DNA of 64,000 bases, taken from Lichina pygmaea. Its lineage: Eukaryota; Ascomycota; Lichinomycetes; Lichinales; Lichinaceae. The stretch lies in NCBI GenBank assembly GCA_963422465.1, contig OY730175.1, positions 372,001 through 436,000 on the forward strand, written 5' to 3'. Under the pieces are notes generated by a model that made no database searches, was not told the DNA's origin, and was given only the letters and a program-made list of their open reading frames with translations. Within the stretch, counting starts at the first letter, position 1; each line of letters opens with the position of its first letter. Below are positions 8,678-21,136 of this stretch, in pieces. The translations under genes and the position numbers were made by a program.

Positions 8678-11268
8678 TGGTCTCGGTCGTTGTTCCTGGT
8701 GCAGTGCAGTGCAAATTGAGGCTTCCGTGCCGGTCGTCTGACTTCTTGAGTGGGTAGTCTGTACCATAGCCAAATTGAGTAGCGTTTCTTCGAATCATCA
8801 TCCAGCGGATCTTCAGCCTCGCAATGCCCACTTGCTCGTGCCCGTATAAGCGTACGTACTGAGCACTTGCAGCATCTTCCTGAACCCGCAGTATCGTACT
8901 TATAATCAAGTCATGGTCCAGCTACTCCATCTCGCAATAAACTAGACACCAGTATCTATAGCATGATCCAGAACTAGCCCTCACACCCTATCAAACCCGG
9001 CAAAGTCGCCAGATCCGTGCCCCCGACCAACAGTCCAAGCCACGATAAGACAAGCACAGAACACATGACGACGATGTCATCTGTATCACCCGCACAAGAT
9101 GTAGCCACGGTAGTATCCAAGGCGGGACTGAGACAAGTCATCGCAGATAGTCTATCGCCGTGACGAGTAATCTTCTGGCGAGTACTCGAGAAGGGCTGTT
9201 GGATAGATTGCGCCGAGCGTTTTGAGCGCTGTGGGAGAGGTAAGTTGTGTCGGCCGTTGAGAGGCATTGTGCTTTGGCATTGCGTCGGGACAGCGCTGTG
9301 CCTTTATGCTTGCTAAAAACTTGGGCGGTGTAGAAGTGTTGCGTTTGGTTGACGGACTTGCAGGAGCTTGATGTTGGTTGTAGGAGAGCTAGGAAGAAGT
9401 GGACGTGACCATGGTTTGTATGCTCGATGAGAGGTTGGATGGGCTGAGCTGAGCTGAGTTGAGCGGAACAGGAGATGGCGAGTCGGGCCTCTTCTCTACG
9501 TTGTGTGTAGACTGGTAAACATGTTCCATGCGTTGATAAGCCAGGAATTGAATAGTGGTGCACTCAGATGAAGGACGTGACTGGTCGGAAAGAGTATAGT
9601 CTGGAGATATCGCTGGAGATAGTAAGGTGAAGTGAAGCAGAAGGAATGTTCGTGAATGGCACCCGTCTCAGGTCAGGGCCATTGAATGAGATGTAGTTGA
9701 TATATTGCTGAACAGATGAGGAGGAAGACGTATATTGGTCTACTGACGACGATGTTTCCAAGAGACAGATGTAGTCTGGTTAGTTAACAGAGTAAGATGT
9801 AGGATGGAGGATGAAAAGGGGGAAGTGTAGAGCAGGAGAGTTGAGAAGTGAGAGAGTAGGAGGACGATCATCAAGGGAGAAAATCAATCGAAGAGTGAAG
9901 AAGACAGTAGCTCATGAGAAGAAGAAGGCGGGATAGGTGAGGCCATGATAAGCGCGATTCATCTGGATTAGAGCGCGCTTGTAAAACAAGATGACGTGAC
10001 TCGAGATCGTAGATCCAACGAAGGGGGATACCCACCGAGTAGCTCTTCCGTGCTCATGTACCAGGATCAGGGCCGCTATCAGCTACGTAGGAAACACCAA
10101 GCAGTGAACAGAAGAGACGGGATGCGACGGATCGATATAACTGAGTCAAATAGCCGAGCAGGAGAGAAGAGCAGGCAAGATTCGTGCTGAAAGCAAAGGA
10201 TCAATGAGATGTGCGAGGGCGAATCAAGGATTTGAACAGAGTGCAACGAACAGACGATTGATAGCATAGCTTCGCTGACACGATGAGGCCAGTGACCAGA
10301 CCAGTAACGCTTGTGATGATAGGCATGATCATGATACCCATGATGTCCATGATGACATGTGTTGAATTGAGTTGGAGAACGAGTACTCCGTACTGCGTAC
10401 GGTAGATACTTCTGTCCGTAGAGAAGGACGAGAAGAACAAGGAGAGTGAGGAGCGTGTTGATGCTGGAAAGTAAAAGCAGAGATGTGTCAAGTCGAAAGA
10501 CAAGCCGGTGAACTACGTACAGTAGGTACCTCTGTCCGTAGAGAAGAACAAGAAGAGTGAGGAGTGAGCCAATACTGAAAAGTCAAAGCAGATATGTGTC
10601 GAGTCAGAGGACAGGTCCATGAACAGTGTACAGTAGATAAATCTAGATAAGAACAAGGAGAAAGAAGTGAGTAAAGGTCAAGATTAGACCGATAGTGAAA
10701 GTGAAAGCAGAAGGGGAGGGGAGGTGAGTGAGCGATGTATGAACAGAATGAACGATACGAAGAGTGAGACGTGGAGAGTGGGAATAGTGGATATGGGAGA
10801 ATGCTTGGACTCCAGTGGTGAGATTGAGATGAAGATTGAGGTTGGGATTGAGGTTGGGGCTGAGTTTGAGGTTGAGAGACTAGGTAGAACTTGATACTCC
10901 CAGGGACAGTCAAGCAACAGCAAATCAAGGAGCCTGGGTACATCTCACTCCATCAGTGCCAGTACCAGAAATTGCTTGTTCTGAGGTCGCAGCTCGTACC
11001 TCTTGATGAAGCGCTCTAATCGAGAGAGCTCCTTCTGTCAAGAGAGCGTGTTCTGTCAGGAGAGCTCATTCTCTCAATAAAGTGAGAGACGACCGACATA
11101 ACTTACGAGTCTAAATCAACCCTCCTGAGACGAAGAATAGTCTCACCCCGCCGTCCGACGCTCTCCCCGTCATAGACATCCCTCCCACTACAAACCTCCC
11201 CAAGTCATTCGCCCCCAGCCTGACCTCTCCACCTCCAACACAACCCCAAGAATCCGGCCAAACTCGGA
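8678..11268. other. Long intergenic region between COX13 and APC5 with tandem repeats
   Basis: No conserved gene is supported over 2.6 kb. A minus-strand frame at 8974-9267 (97 codons) has a hydrophobic stretch (about DIVVMCSVLVLSWLGLLVGG) and might encode a small membrane protein, but it has no recognised relative. A purine-rich tract spans about 9780-10700 on the plus strand. Diverged tandem repeats lie at 10398-10720, and a second short repeat built on GAGAGCTC/TTCTGTCA lies at about 11017-11080. Confidence 0.45.
10398..10720. repeat. Diverged tandem repeat, about 3 units of 110-120 bp
   Basis: Units begin at about 10398, 10518 and 10629. Each starts TAC(A/G)GTAG(A/G)TA, continues TCTGTCCGTAGAGAAG(G)AC or a decayed version, and ends AAAGCAGA(G/T)ATGTGTC(A/G)AGTC. 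Divergence increases towards the third unit. It lies upstream of nothing obvious, and no function is visible. Confidence 0.6.
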
Positions 11269-14175
11269 TCAAGGCTCGAGCTCGAGCTCGTTGCGCCATT
11301 CGCTTTTCAGATCGAGGTATTTGGCCGCGTAGTCGTTCGCGAGGGCGACGTCGCCGAGGACACGCATCATCGTGGCTTTCTTGGCCATGGCCTCGCATTG
11401 GCCCTTGATGTCGGCGATGCTGGAGAACTCTACATTTTGGCGAAAAGGAAGTGAGGCGTGAGTTTCTCTGCTTGGGTAGAGGATGCGCGGGGGGCAGATG
11501 ATGCGCTGGCACAAACTCTGGGGCTGAGGAGGGGGAAACGAAAGAGGATCACATGGTATGAGGATGAGAAGAGGGAAGGGAGGATACCGTCGAATGCGCT
11601 CCCAATGAATTCGTTCGCCTTGACTACGTGCTCCTTGCGCTTGGCCGGCTCGTCGGTGGCTTGTCCGGCCAGGCCCATCTCGGCGTCGACGAGCACCGAG
11701 TATGCTTGTGCGCAGAGGACCGAGTCTTCGCATTCGATAATCTTGCAGAGGGCAAGGGAGTATCAGTACCCACATCGTACAGCTCTCCTCCACCGAGAAA
11801 TACAAGATCGGGTACGGGGTCGACATACCTGCGGCATGACTGCGCCGACGAGACGCGCGGCGGCCTCGAACTCTTCGAGGTGCACGAGGATACCAGCGAT
11901 CGCCGTGAGAGCCTCCCATAGCACAGGAAGCAGTCTCGTGCGCCACGCGACGCTAGCCGCGCGAACGACAGCCGAGAAGCCCTTCAGTGGAACACCGCAT
12001 CGACTGAAGAGCTGCGCCTTGATCGTCAGCAGACGTAGCCGGCTGAGCACGTCCGCGTCCTCGCTGCTGAGATTGGCCGCAAGGCTCTCGAGCTTCTCGA
12101 GCGCGGCCGGGAACGAGCCCTGCCGCATCAGAAAGTCCAGCTCGAACACACGAATCTCAAAGGCGATGTCGGGCTCGCTCGGCTCCTGCGCCAGGAGCTG
12201 GTTGAGAAGGCGTTCCGCCGCTCGGAGGTTGTCCCTGGCAACGAAACGATGTTAGGATGAACGACCACGGCTGACTACAAAGTGAACGGTACCTGTGAAG
12301 CAGCCGCTTGAGCTTGAGAAGGCCGGAGAACATTGTCCAGTACTGATAGTTTTTCAAGATCCGGAGCGATGCAGCGTCGACTTCGTCCATCCGAGTCATC
12401 GCATCTTCGTAGCGGCCTTTTTGTGTCATCTAGTCCTCGTCAGCGAGTAATCACCGCAGGAGCGATCCCAACCCACGAAGTAGGCACTACGACACGTGCT
12501 CTTGAGCATGTCCTCGAGAGGCGCTTGCTTGGAGAAGCATGCGCGAAAGATGTCGCAGTACGACCACGCAAGGTGCGATACTCCTTTATGTGCACACATC
12601 AGCCTTATCCAGCTGCAACAGACGACAATCTGTACCCAGCCGGCTCCACAGCGACGACTGCAACAGCATCTGCGATCCCACGACGTTCGTCATCCCCTTG
12701 ATCACGTTCAGGTGCGAGCTCTTGATGATATTCTCAAAGGCCGTCGCGATGCTTTCTCCCTACGCGTTGATCGGTCAGTGCGTCCGAGAGCGGTACGTTT
12801 GACAGAAGTGGACGGAAATACGTTTGCAAGTCCGAGTTTGGACTCGCTCAAGAGAGACGTGCTCCACAGGCTCCACATGCCCGTTTCCTTCGCCTTCGTC
12901 TTGAGAAATGCCAGACCCTCCCTCTCGATGCTCATCATGCCCTTCTTGCCGACGCCACCGACCTCGTTCGGATGGGCCTTGCCAAAGTGGTAGAGCCAGC
13001 TCAGGCTGAAGTTCAGACAGCCCATGTCCTTGTTCTCCCGAGCGGCGGAGATGGCCTCCTGCATCGCGGCCACGGCCTCGGCGTAGCAGCCAAAGTCCGC
13101 TTGCAGGATGGCAAGGTTGAGCAGGGCGTACTGGTAATACGTTCTATCGCGGTTCTGCATCGTGTAATCGAAGTAGCGATGGAGGTTGTCGAACGAGGAG
13201 GGGTAGTCTCCGGCACGCCACGAGTCCAAGAACCTTGGGTTGCCGATCGATGAGCGTCAGGTACGGGAGTAGATGGCCAGAAGTCGGCGCCACGCAACGC
13301 TGAGACGTACTTGACATAATGCGACAGACTAGGGATCATGACATTGCTGTCGAGCATGCGCCGGAACTGATCCTTGACATCCTCAGACATTCGATTGCCA
13401 ACCTCTTCGATCTACTTAGCGCCGTAAAAAGACATGGCCCGGTCTGGGTCGTCGTACTCTGCATCTCATCCACCTGAAACTCCAGCAGCCGCTCGACGTC
13501 GTCCGTGCTGAACTGCTCGGGCGGCTGTGCGTCCGTCACGCGCAGTCGACCATAGACGGCCTTGGTCAAGCGATCCTCGAGCATGCCGCCTTCCAAATTG
13601 ACGTCGAAGCTCCCCTTCCCGGCAAGGGGGTTTCTCTTTCGCCAGGTGGCCCAGGTTGGCTGTCGAAAGGTGACGAAGCTCTTCCAGAGCTCGAGGGCGT
13701 CGTGGAACGGCATCCTCATGAACTCCAGCTGCGTTCGACGCACAAAGGCACCGAGCGGCGACACTCGCGAGAGGAGAACGCGGTCTCCTGCCGTGGCATC
13801 TGCTTCCCCGTCTCCAAGGGCCTCTCCGCGAGTTTTGGCCAGAAGGGACGAGAGGCCATCGAAGAACTGATGGAGCGCGTCAAAGGAATTGATCTCCCAT
13901 AGCTTCTTGAGAAGGAGATCCCAGACGGATCTGCCGGGAATGCCAGACTCGTGGCCGATGCAAAGCTCTTGGAAGTCGTCTATCGACACCACGAACTTGG
14001 ACGGCTTCAGACCGTTGGTGCAACCGTAGCTGGTGCCGGCAGCGTTGACGGAGAAGACGTTGCTGATGATGAAGGAAAGAACTGGGACTGCTGCCGCGGT
14101 CGGGACGACCCCGTCGGCGTACAGTGAAACGAGAGACAACAGGCCCAGCTTGGCCGACGTCAAGTAGCGAGCCAT
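11269..14175 (-). CDS. APC5: Anaphase-promoting complex subunit 5
   Basis: The gene has nine exons: 14175-13458, 13404-13311, 13233-12822, 12759-12636, 12583-12477, 12429-12293, 12234-11829, 11741-11588 and 11429-11269. They sum to 2313 nt, 770 residues, with consistent phases. The start at MARYLTSAKLGLLSLV was chosen because it matches the family N-terminus; an upstream in-frame Met exists 11 codons earlier. The C-terminal two thirds is made of TPR-like helical pairs, for example NLAILQADFGCYAEAVAAMQ and EDAMTRMDEVDAASLRIL. Apc5 is a scaffold subunit of the anaphase-promoting complex ubiquitin ligase, which triggers sister-chromatid separation. Exon 1 is the longest. The first intron ends GATCGAAG, an acceptor chosen by phase. 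APC5 is the usual next gene after COX13 beside MAT in this class. Confidence 0.93.
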
Positions 14176-15372
14176 GCCTGGGGGAGTGAGCGCAGGATGT
14201 GTTCGCAAGTGAAGAACACCTCTGTCCGGAATGCAGCCTAGGCTGGCAAATGAGGCAGTGGCAAGTGGGGAAACATCGCCAGCAGGTCAAGCTGTATCCT
14301 TGACGACCTACATGGCAACTCCAGCCTGGACGGAGAGTGCTGGTAAAGATCAGATCTGGGAGACGATCGTCGGCTGCTGATGGGCCAAGATGATAGGGAT
14401 TGATCAGCCTACGGAAGGCTAAATTACGAGCCAAGCCAGGGGTCTTCTCTCGCTAGCACAGCACTGAGTGTAGCTTACCAGCAACGAGTTTAGCGGTGAT
14501 GCCAGGCTGCTCATTGGATTTCTAAATTGCTCAGACTTCACGAGCCTGAAGCACAAGTACTCACTGGGCCGAATCCACTACGTAACGTACCAGATTACGG
14601 TCTAGCAGAGCCAGCCTGCTATGGAAAGTGGCCAAAGCTTACATCTCTACTCTACAACAAATGCAATACCTAGATGCGGCTACACTGCATGACCAGATGC
14701 TTACAGTACATTCTACAAGAGAGAGATGGCCTGGATGGAGCTGGATGTGCGAGTATATGCTCGACCAGAACCCCGTTCCCGTAAGAAGAAGATGGCTCTG
14801 ATGTAGTAGAGTTCGGAGGACACGGCTCTGCGCGCACTGGTATTGCTCGTCGACTCCCTGATCACGCGGTGTTGATGATTCCCTTTCCTCGCTCCGTCAC
14901 CATAGTGGCCCTGATACACTGGACCGAGGAAAGGCTCGAGCATACGTCCACGGGCAAGACCTGTTCCCTGGGAGGCAATCCATTGTAGCAAACACGAATC
15001 GAACTCCCAAGGCGGCATAGCACATTTCGATCGTAAGCACGGCAGCGACGGTGGATGGACATGTTCCCGCTGGTGTGTGCTCGTTGATTCGTGGGACAGC
15101 AACATCGGAGCGTGACAGCGGATGCATGCCCTCGGAACGGTGATCAGGCTGCCCACCAGACCGAGGCTGGCAGCTCAGATGACGGATGAGCCGCACGCAC
15201 GAAACCGACAGCCGCGGCTCTCATCGTCGAGTTGGCAGAACGAGCCGCCCGGCCGACGATCTAGCAGCAAGTCTTCCTCCGCGTGACCAGTAGACCGGCA
15301 AAGGCGAAGCCTTCTCGACGCTTCGGCCAAAGGAAACCGCAAGGCCGACAACGTTGGAGGCGCTTTCGACGG
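14176..15372. other. Intergenic between APC5 and CIA30
   Basis: It contains the APC5 promoter at its left end and the CIA30 3' end at its right. Several overlapping frames of 60-150 codons exist on the minus strand (14713-15196), but none has a recognised motif or splice pattern. I see no supported gene. Confidence 0.4.
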
Positions 15373-16195
15373 TCACCGAAGCCACCTCTTCGACCCAGCA
15401 CCGGCGGTCAGGCCAGTGCCCGCCTTACGATCCTCTTCGCGATCCTCTTCCGTCAGCCCGTTGGTGGCCCACATCCTGGCGATGCGTATATGATACTCTC
15501 CCGGGACCCGGTCGGTGAGGCCGATGCCGACGGTGCGCACCTTCTGGCGCAACATCTCGGACTGCGGCTCGACGACGACGCCGTGGTTCGTCCGGACGAA
15601 GTCGTGCCAGTTGATCAGCACCGTCTCCCACTCGCCCGGGTGCTTGGCGTACAGCCGATGCTGGTGGAGATCCGTGGGCACGATCGACTCGGTCTGCACG
15701 TTCACAAAGTACTTGCGGCCGTCGGACTTGATGCGGAGGGCCAGGTAGAGGTACGGGTCGATGTCCCACAGACTCTTCCCGAAGACGGTGAACTTCCGGT
15801 CGAGGGTGCGCCAGGCGGCGTAGCCGCTGCGGACGATCTCCGGCCGATCCTTTGGTAGCTCGGTCGAGATGCTGCCGTGAAAGTAGGCGTGCGACGGCTC
15901 GTTGTCCTTGGCGGGCACGAAGTCGAGGCTGACCTTCGAGAAGCCTCCCGTATCGGTATCGCTGAATCTCTTGCAGTCTTCGATCTTGCTCGGTTGGTCA
16001 AAGGTGATCAAAGGGAAGGCGCTGGTCGGCACGCGCAGGCCCTCCTGGCGGATGGCTGCGACGGATGGCGTGTCAGTCCCAAGAGCACGCCGATGCCACG
16101 CCGGGGTCGAACATACCGATCCGCGACAGCCGTTTGAACTCGTCCAGACTTCGGCCGAAGAAGCCACGGCCGAGAAGAGCCGGCGAGGCCCTCAT
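15373..16195 (-). CDS. CIA30: Complex I intermediate-associated protein 30 (NDUFAF1 family)
   Basis: There are two exons, 16195-16117 and 16055-15373, joined across a 61-nt intron: 762 nt, 253 residues. The start MRASPALLGRGFFGRSLDEF is reached only with the first exon and fits the fungal family N-terminus; it is Arg-rich and free of acidic residues until residue 17. The CIA30 jelly-roll domain covers about residues 40-225: LITFD, GGFSKVSLDFV, the SGYAAWRT strand, and VNVQTESIVPTDLHQHRLY. CIA30 is a chaperone for assembly of respiratory complex I at the inner mitochondrial membrane. It lies next to APC5 and reads the same way, but more than 1 kb away, so it has its own promoter. Confidence 0.93.
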
Positions 16196-18194
16196 GTCGG
16201 CGTGGACGGGTCCAAGAAGGTCGAGCCGGGCCGAACGTCGACGGTGCGAGGCCTAGACAGCGGAGCACGTCTGCGAGCAGGCTTCCAAGCAGCAACTGTA
16301 CGGTGACGTCAGGGGCAACATGATGTTTTGTTTACAGGCACTCGATGCAATTTTGGTCCTCGAGTCACCAGCTGCCGGTGTAGCAACGGCCACGGTTAAT
16401 CCGGCCACAGCTAGATACCGGTAAAGAGTGGGCCGCGATAAGCGGCTAGCCGCATGTGGCGCTAAGAGACGCTTTTCCTAAAACCGTAATTCCAAACGTC
16501 ACCTCGTGCGATAATCTTCGGGGTCTCGACGACGGTAAGATTGACATATCAACAAAGCCCACGACCGTAGGGACGCATACCTGGTGAGGCCGAATGGGCG
16601 ATCAACAGCAGAGAGCGCAATCGCTGCCGATAAAGAGCCATGCTGTAATCAAAAGAAGCCATGCTAGCGGTCGTGACAGCTCATCATGAGCCTCTGCTGG
16701 AGCCCTTAGCTACCATCGCAGCGGCCTCGACACTCGAACGGTAGATGTGCGGCATCTACTCGTCTTTACCGGCCACAAGAGACCACTTTCATACTTTTCC
16801 GGGGCCAACGGCCAGTGTCCCACGACAGCCTACAGAGGAAGGTCGGCAGGCATGATTCCATGGCTCAGGATCCAATGTGATCACGGGCATGGCTGCTGCT
16901 TTCAAGCCAGGGTCTTGATAGGCCCCTACAGGCTTCCAAGATGCAAGAGAAAAGACAGATAAGGAATGATAGTCGTTGTCGAGTCTCGAGAGGCCATCTC
17001 TGTGCATCTGATCCCCTGCTTCGACCGAGACGCTCCCGCCGTCTCTGTAGACGTTGAGAGGGGTCCAGGAGGGGTCCAGGATGACGTCTTTGGCGAAGAC
17101 GCTCGCCGTTTCAGCTCTGATATCCCCCCCCCCCCCCCCCCTCCCCCTCCCCATCCCCATCCCCATCCGCCTCTCTTTCTCTCTCTCTCGCCTCCCTGAC
17201 CGCTCCGGACGAGATGACTAACGGTCGTCTCTTCGCCTTTCCCCCCTTCAGGCTGCTCCACCAGGTCACGTTCTCCCTCTCCCCCACCCCCTCCATCCAT
17301 ATCCTCATCCCCCCCCCCCCCCCCCAATGGCAGCTTTTTCCGTCCTCATACCGGCGTTTCTCCCTCCATTGATTCCGGGCTCGTCCTAGAAAACGGTGTG
17401 CCGGATGATCCGATAAGCTGCTTGACCATGGAGCTGCTCCCTCGCCCTCGCTCTCTTCGTGTGCTGCCCTCCTCCCGTTCCGCTTCCCCCCCCCCCCCCC
17501 CCCCCTCGGGCTTCATGTACATGCAAAAGATCGTCTCTGCGGCGCGAAGACGTTATGTCTTCCCGTACCTGATCGCCGCCTCGCCTCGGCTGTCCTCGTG
17601 GTCTCTTTTAACGCTGTATCAGACGCGGCGCGAGTCGGCGCGGCCTGTCGACGCCTCACTTTAGCCCTCGATGCCATGGCGATGCTGGCCCTTGGTCTCG
17701 TGAGCGGCTTCCCAGACGCCTATATAAACCCATCCACCCGCCCGTCTTCCTCTTTTTCTCTCCTCTCTTCTTTCCTCTCCACCCTCTTCCGCGTTCCCCA
17801 AGACGATAGTAGCAATCCGCTCGTCAAACAGCCCGTGCATCGTCAGTCTTTCTCTGTAGCCACAGCTGTTCGTTCGTCACTGCTACCGTTCCTTCAATCC
17901 CGCATCGCAATCGAGTGTGATCGTCCTTCTTCCTGCCCCCGCTCGTTGTTCTTCCCGTCATCTTCTCCCTGCCGATCGTCCGCGCAAAGAGCTTGCGAAG
18001 AGCTCCGTCTCATTCGCGTCATCCGTCAATTGACTACCAGGTTTGTGGCCGCCGTGCTCTCCCTCCATGCCCTGAACCCCAACGTTGGCATGTCTCTCGC
18101 GATGCGCCAGATCCATCGCACACCAGACAACCTCCCCCATCTGTCGTGGACGGTCGAGCGCGCAGTCGCTGTCGGTCACGTGTTTCCCAGCGCG
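16196..18194. other. Intergenic and RRM-gene promoter with poly-C tracts
   Basis: The left part (16196-16950) holds nothing recognisable. Three C-rich homopolymer tracts lie at about 17127-17141, 17310-17327 and 17488-17505. The right part is a promoter-like stretch: a TATA box TATATAAA at 17721-17728, then long pyrimidine-rich sequence (17740-17800) typical of highly expressed fungal promoters, then a leader of roughly 400 nt before the start codon. The leader contains several upstream ATGs, so translational control is possible. Confidence 0.55.
17721..17728 (+). promoter_or_regulatory. TATA box of the RRM-protein gene
   Basis: TATATAAA is followed within 20-80 bp by a CT-rich block (CCGTCTTCCTC then TTTCTCTCC), the usual context for transcription start in filamentous fungi. 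It lies 467 bp before the chosen ATG. Confidence 0.55.
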
Positions 18195-21136
18195 ATGAAT
18201 AACACCGGCGACAGTGCGCTAGTGGAAATGACGCAGAAAAAGAACAAGAAGCCTGCGGGCGCTGCGAACACCGGGCCCCGTGCCCTTACCGCCCCAGGCG
18301 TAAGCAAGCAGGCTTCGCTGCCAGACTCAGCCACGTCCGCCAACGTCGGCCCAATTGCGCCCAAGACTCCTGAAGGACAGATCATGGGTAAGTCTCTCTT
18401 CCCTCCTGCTGTCTTGCTCTTGATCTTCCTCATATGTTTTGTTTTTATTGCCCTTTCATCCCATCGTTTTCTCTTTCTTTGTCGACCGGCTTTTTCCTTT
18501 TCGAACGCTTTGGCCGTCACGCTTTTATTGTCCCCACAAATCTTCGTTTGTTGGCCGAATTAGGGTTCCTGCCCTCGCTCGACCCCACCGGTCGAGCGTG
18601 TTGTTCTCGTTGTTCCCCACTTCTTCGAATTCCGCAAAATACAAGCGCGGCGCCCACCCAAACGGTCTTGGCCGTTGGGAATGCACGTGTCGTCCTCGTC
18701 TTTGTGTTATCCTTCGGCCTGCTGCCCCGTCGTCGCGCCGAGCTGATCCCCGTAGGTACGCCGGATTGCCCCGAGGCTGTTGGTACGCCGAAGCCGCCGC
18801 CGTCGACCGGCGGGCCTGATTTCGTCACCCCCAAAGTCGGCGTCGGAAGGCGCGCACGTCGCAAGGGCTTTGTCGTCAAAGGACAGCAGGGGGCAAATGA
18901 AGATCCTTTCGTCTGCTCTTCGTCTTCGCCCGACAATGACGATGCCGACGACGATGCCGACGACGACGGCGGCGACGATAATCCGGACACGCATGACCAC
19001 GGCCCCGGACCGAGCGACGACCCAGGCCATCGGCTCACCGCCGGACAGTCCGACGGCACGCCCCTGTCGCAGTCTGAATCCGTCTTGGCGGCCAATGTCG
19101 AAAGTGACGTGGGCGAATCATCGACCGAGCCCACCGAGGCGAATGCCTCCATCGGATCTCGTGAGCCGACCGTTCGCGAGGACCGCGTCGGCCAGGCGAT
19201 CACGGCCGAGAACGCGCAGGCTCTCCTTCCTCCGAGTGCTTGTGTCTTCGTTGCCAAGTGAGTTCGCTGCTCCCCCGCTGTGACGCTTGAGTCGCCGGCT
19301 TACCTCGTTCGATCAGCCTGGCATCGTGCCGTTCCGACGAGGAACTCCTGTCCTCGGTGACAACCCTATTCGAGACCTTTGGTCGGGTGTGGGTCAAGAT
19401 CCGCCGTGACAACCGGGGCATGCCCTATGCGTTCTGCCAATATGAGGTGAGCTTCTTCGCCGGCCGGCGCCGCGACTGCCGCTGACGACGAGCGCAGCAG
19501 GACGAGCATGCCAGGGTCGCCATTTCCGAGGGTTCTCGGCAGCTCGTCGACGGCCGCCCGTGCCGCACCGAGCCGGCCAAGGTCAACAGTGAGTGTCTTG
19601 TCGTCCGGTCGCGTCGCGTCGGCCCGCTGACACGGTGCAACCAAGGGTCCGTGTATATGTCGCGACTGGTCGGGGACGGCCTCTCGGAGGCCGAGGCTCG
19701 ACGTGAGCTGGAGCGCTTCGGCCCCATCTACGAGACGTTCAAGTCCGGCAAAACCGACCTGGAAATGTACCAGCTGCCCGATGGCGTGTGGGTCAAGTTT
19801 GAGTACTTTCAGGATTGCAGGGACGCCATAGTGGTGAGTTGGTCGCCGTGAGACCTTGCCCTGCCTCGGATCAACGTTCTTCCGCGACACGACGGTTAAG
19901 CGAGTGGCTAACGTGCACGTGATCATGATCGTTGTCGTCGCTGCTCTAGGCGTTCAAGCACAATGCCCATTACCGGCTCGAACAGTCGTCCGCAGGCGCC
20001 GGAGGCGACGGCCGCCCTCGGCTTGGCGGTCCGCCACCCAACTCGTCCCGCGCCGCGGCCCTTCGCGCGGCCCAGGTCTTGAGGGCCGCCTCGAACGATC
20101 GTCGCGCCGTCTACGTCGGCAACTTGCCACTGACGGCTACCGATAAGGACGTCCGACGGATCTGCTCCGCACACGGCATCGTTCTGCAGGTCAACGTCTT
20201 CGCGAACCAGCATGGACCTCGTGCGTGCTCCTCGACTTGATGTCCCAGGCGTCGGCTGACCCACCACACAGAACACCGCCGCTCGGCGTATGCTTTCGTC
20301 TTGTACGAAACCCCGGCCGCCGCAACCGAAGCGGTGTCACGCCTGGTGAGCTTCTTTGGCTGCGAATGACCTGCTGGACGGGCCTCTGCTGACTGCCCTC
20401 CTCCTTGCAGCATGGAACGAACCATGAATGTCGCACCCTCCGTGTCGAGCCCAAGCAATCGACTGGAATCCTTCCGGCTAGCAATGCCCAGCTGAACGCC
20501 GTTCATCCATGGAGTCTGGGCGCCGGCCCCCGGGCTGGCCAAAGTGCAGCGGTTGCTGGTCCCAGCAATCAGGCTCAGACCGTTGCTCCGCCCCAGCAGC
20601 CCGGCGCTGGTCCAGAAGTTCCTCAGAACTTCGCACCCAGCTACCAGACCCAGCTCGTTGCGTACCCTCCTGGTCCTGTGCAGAACGCGGCGCCTGACAC
20701 GTCGGCGAATGCCGTTGTGTCTCCGGCCTATTCGACCACGGCGCAGTATGCGCCGAGCCCAGTCGCAGCGGATCCTGCCACGTCGGGGGCCGGCCTCCCT
20801 CTGCCGGCCACATACGCCGGATACCATCAGCCCACATACCCACATTCCGGGTACCACTCCCAGGCAGGATACGGACCACTTTCACCGGTGCACATGGGAC
20901 CGATGACGTCGGCCTCGGGTCACCCGGTACCGTCGCCAGTTGCGCCCCCCTACGCGCCGTACTACACGTACGGCAGCGCCCCGGTTCCCTTTCCTGCGTA
21001 CTACGGCCAAACCGGCTACGGTCAGTATCACTATCATCCGATGGTCGGAACCAATGCCTACGCCGGAGGAGCCGCGGGAACCGTCCAGGATCCGGACGCC
21101 GCGGTCGCCCAGGCCCCGGCAGCGCCTCAGCTTTGA
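18195..21136 (+). CDS. RNA-binding protein with three RRM domains
   Basis: There are eight exons: 18195-18387, 18756-19257, 19317-19446, 19501-19588, 19646-19833, 19950-20220, 20272-20345 and 20411-21136. They total 2172 nt, 723 residues, all in phase. The start MNNTGDSALVEM was chosen as the first ATG after the pyrimidine-rich leader; the frame is open further upstream, and an alternative Met lies 11 codons on. RRM1 is at about 227-304 (RNP2 CVFVANL, RNP1 RGMPYAFCQY). A degenerate RRM2 is at about 306-385, and RRM3 at about 418-495 (RNP2 AVYVGNL, RNP1 SAYAFVLY). An acidic stretch (DDADDDADDDGGDD) lies in exon 2. The last 220 residues are Pro/Ala/Tyr-rich and disordered. The protein probably acts in mRNA processing or stability; I cannot name the orthologue. 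Intron 1 is long (368 nt). Confidence 0.85.

Noticed and set aside
10488-10943. 151-codon minus-strand frame rich in Pro, Gln and Ser
   Set aside because: The composition follows from the purine-rich tandem and microsatellite-like DNA; no motif and no splice signals in context.
14713-15196. Three overlapping minus-strand frames between APC5 and CIA30
   Set aside because: None has a recognised family, signal peptide or consistent splice sites.
17598-18194. N-terminal extension of the RRM protein (about 200 codons)
   Set aside because: It covers the TATA box and the pyrimidine-rich leader, and its composition is that of promoter DNA. The start at 18195 fits better.
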